Assembly (NCBI RefSeq): GCF_029023825.1
Contig: NZ_CP118957.1
Span: 1,635,794-1,699,793 of the forward strand
Direction: 5' to 3'
From: Enterococcus saccharolyticus subsp. saccharolyticus
GTDB lineage: Bacteria > Bacillota > Bacilli > Lactobacillales > Enterococcaceae
DNA: 64,000 nucleotides
The notes under the pieces are model-generated. The model ran no database searches. It was not told the origin of the DNA and was given only the letters and a program-made list of their open reading frames with translations. The position numbers were made by a program, and so were the translations under genes. Below are positions 57,174-64,000 of the stretch, piece after piece (within the stretch, counting starts at the first letter, position 1; every line of letters begins with the position of its first letter).

Positions 57174-58265
57174 ATGGCAACCAATTTAAAAGATATTTAT
57201 TCCAACGAATTTTTAACTACTTTTAGTCAAAAAGTAACAAAGATCTATCCGCATTTTGCAAACGAACAATTTATTCTAGCCGTTTTAGATGAGACGTGGG
57301 AAGACTTATCGGTTCGTGCACGCGCCAAACATATTGCCACAACATTAGGATTGTTTTTACCAGCCAAATATGACGAAGCTTTAGATATTTTGTTTCAACT
57401 CACTGAGACCTGTCAAGGATTTGCTTATCTCTTCTTTCCCGATTTTGTCACGATTTACGGGAAAAACGAAACCGACTGGGAATTGTCAATGACGGCTCTC
57501 GAAACGTTTACTTCAGCTTCTTCTTCAGAATTTGCTATCCGCCCCTTTTTATTAATGGATTCCAAACGAACGATGAAACAACTGACACAATGGGCATTGC
57601 ATCCCAATGAACATCTCCGTCGCTTAGCAAGTGAAGGCTGTCGTCCAAGACTCCCTTGGGCGGAAGCATTGCCTATGTTCAAAGAAAATCCACAACCCGT
57701 CTTGGACCTTTTAGAATTGCTGAAAGATGATTCTTCGTTGTATGTCCGTAAAAGTGTGGCCAATAATTTGAATGATATTTCAAAAGATCATCCGGAACTT
57801 GTCCTAAATTTAGCAGAAAATTGGTTAGGTACCAATGAAAAGACCAATTGGATTGTTCGTCGTGCCTGTCGTACACTAATCAAAGATACCCATCCACAAG
57901 CGATGCGCTTATTTGGATATGCATTAGACGAACAAGCAGTTAGCAAAGCTGCGATTGGCACAACGCCTACTACAATAACGATTGGTGAAACATGCGAACT
58001 TGACTATACCGTGCATCTTTCCACCAAACAAGCAACGCAAGTTCGTATCGAATATGGCATTGATTTTGTCAAAGCCAATGGAAAAACAAGTCGCAAAAAA
58101 TTTCTTTTATCTGATAAAAAAATACAAGGCGAATACTGTTGGACAGGTACACGTACACACAAATGTGCCAATTTGACCACACGACGCCACTATCCAGGAA
58201 AACATGTGATTGTGCTGTTAGTCAATGGCGTCAAAGTAGCACAGACAGCGTTGGAATTAAGATAG
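57174..58265 (+). CDS. AlkC-like DNA glycosylase (HEAT-like repeats plus Ig-like domain)
   Basis: 363 residues. The first about 255 residues form ALK-repeat helices with the family motifs RRLASEGCRPRLPWAEAL and SLYVRKSVANNLNDISKDHPELVL. The last about 100 residues (ITIGETCELDYTVHLSTKQATQVRIEYGIDF ...) form a beta-sandwich, as in AlkC proteins, where it helps DNA binding. They remove positively charged alkylated bases such as 3-methylcytosine. GGGAGG precedes ATG. A TATACT (57124-57129) may be its -10. Confidence 0.8.
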   Translation: MATNLKDIYSNEFLTTFSQKVTKIYPHFANEQFILAVLDETWEDLSVRARAKHIATTLGLFLPAKYDEALDILFQLTETCQGFAYLFFPDFVTIYGKNETDWELSMTALETFTSASSSEFAIRPFLLMDSKRTMKQLTQWALHPNEHLRRLASEGCRPRLPWAEALPMFKENPQPVLDLLELLKDDSSLYVRKSVANNLNDISKDHPELVLNLAENWLGTNEKTNWIVRRACRTLIKDTHPQAMRLFGYALDEQAVSKAAIGTTPTTITIGETCELDYTVHLSTKQATQVRIEYGIDFVKANGKTSRKKFLLSDKKIQGEYCWTGTRTHKCANLTTRRHYPGKHVIVLLVNGVKVAQTALELR

Positions 58266-58308
58266 CAAAAAAGCTGAAACTCTAATCAACAAAGTTTCAG
58301 CTTTTTTC
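58266..58308. terminator. Bidirectional terminator
   Basis: AAAAAGCTGAAACT (58268-58281) and AGTTTCAGCTTTTT (58293-58306) form a long perfect stem, flanked by A and T runs. It serves the AlkC-like gene (+) and the CapA-like gene (-). Confidence 0.9.
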
Positions 58309-58312
58309 AGTT

Positions 58313-59689
58313 TTAACGATGTTTGTCTTTCGCTTCTTTCGTACGTGCTGTTTCTAAATGAGTCACGTAATCAAAATCATCTGTGTAAGTCGTCATTCGT
58401 TCTTGAAGCATTCCCCACCATTCTGCACCTTGAGGAATAGTATATTTTTGATAATCTGCATACGGAACAACTTCATACATTTTTTCATTTTCAACGCCTA
58501 AAATAAATAGCGGCATAAACTTAGGATTCGTTACCATCACTTCACCATCTTCTTGGCGTTTAAAAGTAACTTCCGTAATCCCACCTTGTTTGTTTTCGAT
58601 ATTGACTTGTCCCGTTAAAAAGCTCGCTTGAGAATAAATCGCAAATGTCTCTTTGCCATTGTACCAATCCATTGGTTGTAACACATGCGGGTGTCCACCT
58701 AAAATTAATTTTACACCAGCTTCGCTTAACATCTCAAAAACATAGCGTTGATTATCATCTGGTAAGGTTTCATATTCCTGCCCTAATTGCAATGTCACCA
58801 CAACAGCGTCGACTTCTTCTTTAAGTTTGGTCACATCCGCAACCATTTTTTCTACATCCACCAAACTAATCGTGTATTCTTTCCCTGGATCCACTGGAAT
58901 CCCATTCGTACCATAAGAGTACGTTAAAAAACCTAACTTAATCCCATTTTCATCAATAATTCGTGGTGTTTGTTGGTCTTTTTCACTCGCGTAACTACCA
59001 GAATACATCAATCCTGCTTCACGAATATGTTCAATAGACGTAAGCGCCCCTTCGCTAAACCAATCAAGGGTATGATTCGTGCCATTACTAACAATATCAA
59101 CCCCAATGTTTTTGATATTATTTAATAGTGAACTCGGCGCATTAAATTGCGGATAACCTGAAATAGGTAATTCTGGATAGGCTGTAATTACTTCTAGATT
59201 CGCAATCGTTGCATCTGCATATTCTGTAAACGGCGCAATTTGTGCCAACATTGGAGAAAAATCATAATTCACTTGTTCTGTTTCACTCGCTTTTGTTTCA
59301 TTCCCTGCTGCTAAAGTATCCACATCAATTCCATCAGTCTTTAATGATGCCATCGCAGATTGATACAATGGGTTACTTGTATCTGCCATATAGGAGACTG
59401 TTTCATGGATTAATAAGTCGCCAACAGAGCGTAAGACAAACTCGCCCTCTTTTGCTGGAGTGCTCTTTGTTTGTTCTTTTTCTTCTAAGTCAAGTAACGG
59501 TTCAGTTAACGGTTTGATTTTTTCCTTTTGTTTCTTTTCAACTGCTTCAGATTTCGCTGCATTTTTAGCAGATACTTCTTTTGTGTGGCGCATCACCATG
59601 ACAATCGTGAACATGCAAGATATGACTAATGCGATTAACAAACCAGCCACTGTCAAAATACGATATTTTCTTCTTGTCGCTCTATTCAT
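58313..59689 (-). CDS. CapA/PgsA-like metallophosphatase-fold membrane protein
   Basis: 458 residues: N-terminal membrane helix (LTVAGLLIALVISCMFTIVMV), a charged Lys/Glu-rich linker (40-80), then a PGA_cap domain with VGDLLIHETV, ATIANLEVITAYPELPISGYPQFNAP, DIVSNGTNHTLDW and LGGHPHVLQPMDWYNGKETFAIYSQAS. Homologues act in poly-gamma-glutamate capsule export or as wall enzymes. No other pgs genes are here, so a capsule cannot be claimed. Confidence 0.82.
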   Translation of the reverse strand: MNRATRRKYRILTVAGLLIALVISCMFTIVMVMRHTKEVSAKNAAKSEAVEKKQKEKIKPLTEPLLDLEEKEQTKSTPAKEGEFVLRSVGDLLIHETVSYMADTSNPLYQSAMASLKTDGIDVDTLAAGNETKASETEQVNYDFSPMLAQIAPFTEYADATIANLEVITAYPELPISGYPQFNAPSSLLNNIKNIGVDIVSNGTNHTLDWFSEGALTSIEHIREAGLMYSGSYASEKDQQTPRIIDENGIKLGFLTYSYGTNGIPVDPGKEYTISLVDVEKMVADVTKLKEEVDAVVVTLQLGQEYETLPDDNQRYVFEMLSEAGVKLILGGHPHVLQPMDWYNGKETFAIYSQASFLTGQVNIENKQGGITEVTFKRQEDGEVMVTNPKFMPLFILGVENEKMYEVVPYADYQKYTIPQGAEWWGMLQERMTTYTDDFDYVTHLETARTKEAKDKHR

Positions 59690-59855
59690 CTATTACACCC
59701 CGTTTTTTATTTAACTCCTTTTTATATATTCTATTGTAACAGAAATCGCTTTCTTTTAGGTAGTTATTCAAAAATGACGCTGATTTCATTATTAGACTGT
59801 GTGGCGGTGCCAAAGACCATCGCTCTGTCGTCTTCATTGGGGCATTAAAACAAGG

Positions 59856-59883
59856 GTCTGTGGTATAATCGATGACCACAGAC
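59856..59883 (-). terminator. Possible hairpin after the aldo-keto reductase remnant
   Basis: GTCTGTGGT (59856-59864) and ACCACAGAC (59875-59883), loop 10 bases; minus-strand tail CCTTGTTTTAA is a weak U tract. Confidence 0.4.
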
Positions 59884-59916
59884 TCTTTCAGATTCACATG
59901 TAGAGTTAAAGATGCA

Positions 59917-60612
<696 letters not shown>

Positions 60613-60635
<23 letters not shown>

Positions 60636-61038
60636 GATTTTCTACTCCTCTATCATCTGTTTTCTCTACAATTTGTTGCTGATGCTGTACTATTTTTTTA
60701 TCATAATTTTTTATTTTCTTTTCCAGTTTTGAGACAGTTGTATTGATTTGTTGCTGCTTTTCAAGTAATTTTTCATATTCAATTAATAGAATATCTTGCC
60801 GTTCTTTCAAAGTATAGTCGCCTTTTTGATATAAGTCTGTATACTTCGCTAACGATTCAATCGATAATCCCGAGTCACGCATACATTTAATAAATTCAAT
60901 CCAATTTAAATCCGCCGTAGTATACACCCGTCTTCCAGATGCGTTGCGCGTAATCGGCGGCAACAACCCTTGTTTTTCATAATACCGTAATGTTGCCGGT
61001 GTTAAATTGTAACGCGTAGCTACCTCTGAAATATTCAT
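60613..61038 (-). CDS. MerR-family transcriptional regulator
   Basis: 141 residues: N-terminal winged helix (MNISEVATRYNLTPATLRYYEKQGLLPPITRNASGRRVY) and a coiled-coil dimerisation helix (about 75-128). No cysteine metal site is seen, so it is of the stress or small-molecule type often found beside aldo-keto reductases (AdhR-like). It likely controls the adjacent reductase gene. Strong AGGAGG site. Confidence 0.87.
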
Positions 61039-61143
61039 ATGAGATTCCTCCTAATCTATGTAGCTTAAGAGGCTGACATACGTTTCTATAATCCTAACCG
61101 TACCCTTTGCCTCAATTTTACTTACGTCACAGACTCTGAAGTC

Positions 61144-62124
61144 TTATGAAAAACCAACAATTTTATGTGGAACATATTCCTCTTCTAAATAAACGACTTC
61201 TTCTTTTGTCAATTTAAACTCAACAGCTTTCACTGCTGTTTCCACATGACTTAATTTGGTTGCACCAATAATCGGCGCCGCTAGATTTTCCTTTTGTAAT
61301 AACCAGGCTAGTGCCACTTCTACGCGGCTCACTGCGTGGTTTGTAGCAATCTCCGCAACTCGTTCGATAATCACTCGATCTTTATCTGCGGTTTCACCGT
61401 ATTTTGCTTTTTGGACAACATCTGTTTCTCTTCGTAAAGATGTCTCTGAAAAAGGCTTCACTAATTTGCCAGAAGCAAGCGGACTATATGGCGTTAATGC
61501 AATCCCTTGATCGACACAATAAGGAATCATTTCTCGCTCTTCTTCTCGGTAAATTAAATTCAAATGATTCTGCATCGAAACAAATTTTGTCCAACCATTT
61601 TTTTCAGCAATGTTATTTGCTTTTTGAAATTGATAAGCGTACATCGCGGATGCACCAATATAGCGAGCTTTGCCAGCTTTAACGACATCATGTAATGCAG
61701 CCATTGTTTCTTCAATTGGTGTGTCATAATCCCAACGATGAATGATGTATAAATCAACATAATCCGTTTGTAGCCGTTGTAAACTCTGATCAATTTGAGA
61801 CAAAATAGCTTTTCTTGATAATCCTTGTCCATTAGGTCCATCAAACATTTTTTGATGAACCTTGGTTGCTAAGACGATTTCATCGCGGTTGGCATAGTCT
61901 TTTAAAGCTTTCCCTAAAATTTCTTCACTACGACCTAATGAATAAACATTGGCTGTGTCGAAAAAATTAATGCCTAAATCAAGCGCACGTTTAATAATCG
62001 TCCGACTTTCTTCTTCTTCTAAAACCCATTTATGCAACCAATTTTCAGGATCACCAAAGCTCATTGCACCTAAACAAATTCTTGAAACATCCATTCCTGT
62101 ATTGCCTAATTTGACATATTTCAT
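61144..62124 (-). CDS. Aldo-keto reductase
   Basis: 326 residues, full (beta/alpha)8 AKR: DTANVYSLGRSEEILGKAL with Asp and Tyr, ATKVHQKMFDGPNG with Lys, DLYIIHRWDYDTPIEET with His. NADPH-dependent reduction of aldehydes or ketones. GGAGGG site. It follows the MFS gene by 12 bases and lies before the MerR gene, and forms an operon with MFS, CMD and cupin genes. Confidence 0.9.
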   Translation of the reverse strand: MKYVKLGNTGMDVSRICLGAMSFGDPENWLHKWVLEEEESRTIIKRALDLGINFFDTANVYSLGRSEEILGKALKDYANRDEIVLATKVHQKMFDGPNGQGLSRKAILSQIDQSLQRLQTDYVDLYIIHRWDYDTPIEETMAALHDVVKAGKARYIGASAMYAYQFQKANNIAEKNGWTKFVSMQNHLNLIYREEEREMIPYCVDQGIALTPYSPLASGKLVKPFSETSLRRETDVVQKAKYGETADKDRVIIERVAEIATNHAVSRVEVALAWLLQKENLAAPIIGATKLSHVETAVKAVEFKLTKEEVVYLEEEYVPHKIVGFS

Positions 62125-62135
62125 TGAAATCCCTC

Positions 62136-63302
62136 CTAAATAGTCACCTTTTTATTAAAAAACGCTAGCATCAAGCCAATTCCACCTAATAAGATTCCAG
62201 TAATCAGTATTTGATTACTCGCATGTTGATTTCCACTGAAAAAAGTGATCGCTTGTGACGCATAAGGTGCCAGTGTTGCCCCTAAGTTATACGCAACCAA
62301 CACCACCGTTGTTCCAAATTTCGCCACTGCTTCTCCACCAGTTGTAAAGGTATGCATGAAATAGGGCATAATGTGTCGAAAAGCAAATCCTAACACCAAA
62401 GAACATACCAATGTAAAAAATGCAGAAGTGGATAGATTCGTTAAAAAGATACTCATTCCCGCAATATTTGTTGCAATCGGCAATAACCAACGTTGCAAAT
62501 AACGATACGTAATTCCAAAGACATTTCCTGCTAGAAAAGCACCTGTCGCAATGGCCGCAATCATATGACTGCCGTTTGTTGCATTGCCAATTCCTTGTTC
62601 GATTAACAGTGGCGTAATTTGTAAATTGTAATTGATGAACAACAACACAATACAAAATAAAATACCACCTAATAAAATGGATTTCAGTTTTCGCCCTTTG
62701 GTAATCGACACGTCCAACTTATCTTCCACCGGTCTTGTATTCAATCGTTCATTGGGAATCACCAACAAGACAAACAGAAAACTAACCATCGCAAAAGCAT
62801 AGATTATCAACGATATTTCCCAATTCATTTTAACTAATTGTCCGACTGCAAGCGTCATAAAGATGCCACCTAAACCTTCACAGGCACTTTCTAAACCTAA
62901 CGCTCTTGCTTTTTTTTGATTGTCTTTTTGAAATACGTGACTAATCATTTGAATCAACAAACGATTAAACAAACCAATGCCTAAGCCTAATAAACATCTT
63001 GAAAGAAACAGCCAAGCAAAACTCCCTTGATACCAAGCGGGTAGTGTGCCAAAAATCCCGACAATCATCAAACCTGTCAAAATTGTTTGTTTTTTTCCGA
63101 TATACTTTTCAAGTACACTAGTTAAAAAAACGCCAATAATCAAAAAGAACGATGGAATAGTAGTCAATAAGCCCACATAAATTGGATTGATTTCTGGAAA
63201 ACTTTTGGTAATCTCTGGAATATTCGCTGAAATAGCTGGTGCCGAATTAACAACTAAAGCCACTGATAGCAAAGCAATTAGTTTCATTGAAAAAAATCGC
63301 AT
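62136..63302 (-). CDS. MFS transporter
   Basis: 388 residues with about 12 helices and the motif VLEKYIGKKQTILTGLMIVG after helix 2, RCLLGLGIGLFNRLL in helix 4. Sugar-phosphate-free efflux type; substrate unknown. The start is ATG 63302, 5 bases after GGAG; the frame is open back to an ATG (63332) that overlaps the CMD stop as TAATG. Confidence 0.83.
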   Translation of the reverse strand: MRFFSMKLIALLSVALVVNSAPAISANIPEITKSFPEINPIYVGLLTTIPSFFLIIGVFLTSVLEKYIGKKQTILTGLMIVGIFGTLPAWYQGSFAWLFLSRCLLGLGIGLFNRLLIQMISHVFQKDNQKKARALGLESACEGLGGIFMTLAVGQLVKMNWEISLIIYAFAMVSFLFVLLVIPNERLNTRPVEDKLDVSITKGRKLKSILLGGILFCIVLLFINYNLQITPLLIEQGIGNATNGSHMIAAIATGAFLAGNVFGITYRYLQRWLLPIATNIAGMSIFLTNLSTSAFFTLVCSLVLGFAFRHIMPYFMHTFTTGGEAVAKFGTTVVLVAYNLGATLAPYASQAITFFSGNQHASNQILITGILLGGIGLMLAFFNKKVTI

Positions 63303-63331
63303 CATTTCTCCTTTATCATCGTATCGATTCA

Positions 63332-63652
63332 TTATTCACTCTCATCAAAAATTTCTTTCGCTAAGTTAAATGCCGACCACGCTTTTGGCCACCCAGCATA
63401 AAAAGCCAAATGGGTAATCAGTTCCACAATTTCTTCTTTGGTTACGCCATTTTGTTTGGCAATCGTCAAATGTGCTTCTAATTGGGGAACGCCTTGTGTT
63501 AATAGACTTGCCACTGTAATTAAACTACGGTCACGGAGAGACAATTGTTTTTCTCGATCCCATACCTCACCAAATAATACATCGTCATTTAAGGCCGCAA
63601 ATTGTGGGGAAAATTCGCCTAAATTATCTCTACCAGCCGTTTGTTTTGCCAT
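63332..63652 (-). CDS. Carboxymuconolactone decarboxylase-family protein
   Basis: 106 residues, one CMD domain: FGEVWDREKQLSLRDRSLITVASLLTQGVPQLEAHLTIAKQNGVTKEEIVELITHLAFYAGWPKAWSAF. It has no CxxC, so it is not an AhpD peroxidase; it may be a decarboxylase-like or stress protein. It lies between the cupin and MFS genes. Confidence 0.88.
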   Translation of the reverse strand: MAKQTAGRDNLGEFSPQFAALNDDVLFGEVWDREKQLSLRDRSLITVASLLTQGVPQLEAHLTIAKQNGVTKEEIVELITHLAFYAGWPKAWSAFNLAKEIFDESE

Positions 63653-63670
63653 CGTCTTTTTCCTTCTTTC

Positions 63671-64000
63671 TTATTTTTTTAAATTTGAATAGTGTTCATC
63701 TGAAACAGGTTCCAACCATTCAGGTCTTCCCGCAGTAATTGCCAAGTGTTCAAACCAACTATCTTCAGTAGCACCATGCCAATGTTTGACACCATCACGT
63801 GTCACAATGACATCACCTGCTTGTAAAAATTGCGCTTCTTTTCCTGCTTCTTGGTACCATCCTTCACCACCAGTCACTAATAGAATCTGAAATCCATCGT
63901 GATGAATATGCCAATTATTGCGACAACCGGGTTCAAAAGTCACATTCCCAACACCTACATTTAACGATGGATCAGCCACCAACGTTTTCAAATAACTTTG
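63671..64000 (-). CDS. Cupin-domain protein (partial, cut by window end)
   Basis: The frame is open to the end of the window, so the N-terminus is missing. It holds a conserved cupin barrel with metal motif RNNWHIHHDGFQILLVTGGEGWYQEAG and the second motif GDVIVTRDGVKHWHGAT. It is part of the CMD-MFS-AKR operon. Such cupin-CMD pairs are common in Firmicutes but the substrate is unknown. Confidence 0.85.
   Translation of the reverse strand, partial: QSYLKTLVADPSLNVGVGNVTFEPGCRNNWHIHHDGFQILLVTGGEGWYQEAGKEAQFLQAGDVIVTRDGVKHWHGATEDSWFEHLAITAGRPEWLEPVSDEHYSNLKK

Overview
The window looks like a chromosomal segment of a low-GC Gram-positive coccus of the Lactobacillales, most likely an Enterococcus. 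The evidence is an FAD glycerol-3-phosphate oxidase operon (glpK-glpO-glpF) with a HPr-phosphorylatable type of glycerol kinase, a liaFSR cell-envelope stress operon, a dinG-tseB-aspB-asnS block, an AdcA-type zinc lipoprotein with a ZinT domain, strong AGGAGG ribosome sites and AT-rich intergenic DNA. No rRNA, tRNA or CRISPR array was seen. Species cannot be fixed from the sequence alone.

Layout. 0-6.8 kb: end of a D-2-hydroxyacid dehydrogenase (+), then on the minus strand a GtrB-like glycosyltransferase, a HesB-fold protein, KtrA, LiaR-LiaS-LiaF, GreA and MltG. 6.8-15.8 kb: a teichoic-acid-type glycopolymer locus (TagB-like and TagA-like enzymes plus two very large proteins that fuse a glycerophosphotransferase to a GT4 glycosyltransferase) and a GT-C-like membrane protein. 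15.8-21.6 kb: two divergent secreted wall enzymes, GH25 muramidase + GW-like repeats + class A beta-lactamase-like domain on the minus strand and GW-like repeats + NlpC/P60-like domain on the plus strand, that share four almost identical 240-bp repeats in inverted orientation. 21.6-28.9 kb: small KOW-like protein, glpF-glpO-glpK, an Mga-like regulator and an FAD oxidoreductase. 29-34.9 kb: asnS, aspB, tseB, dinG. 35-37.7 kb: purine permease and a guanine deaminase gene with a broken 5' end. 37.8-39.3 kb: cold-shock protein and a baeRF6 protein. 39.5-43.5 kb: a zinc-starvation cluster (Zur box, adcA, 37-residue metal-homeostasis peptide, zinc-free S14, NusG_II protein) interrupted by an IS110 element with room for a bridge RNA. 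43.5-46.2 kb: a structured repeat, isochorismatase-like hydrolase and two decayed genes. 46.3-49.5 kb: ABC-2 exporter and an Lrp regulator separated by a duplicated segment carrying a small membrane-protein gene. 49.6-56.8 kb: one long amino-acid operon (ABC uptake system with two permeases and two ATPases, aminotransferase, D-2-hydroxyacid dehydrogenase, MFS). 57-64 kb: AlkC-like glycosylase, CapA-like protein, a fused pair of pseudogenes (rpiR/aldo-keto reductase), MerR regulator, aldo-keto reductase, MFS, CMD protein and a cupin cut by the window end.

Themes. Much of the left half concerns the cell envelope (lipid-linked sugar transfer, stress sensing, glycan-chain termination, wall polymer synthesis and peptidoglycan hydrolysis). 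The most unusual structure is the divergent hydrolase pair: recombination between its inverted in-frame repeats would invert about 2.6 kb containing both promoters and both N-terminal halves and would swap catalytic domains between the two proteins. Signs of recent change elsewhere include an IS110 insertion, a duplicated terminator segment, a deletion fusion of two genes and a damaged guanine deaminase start.
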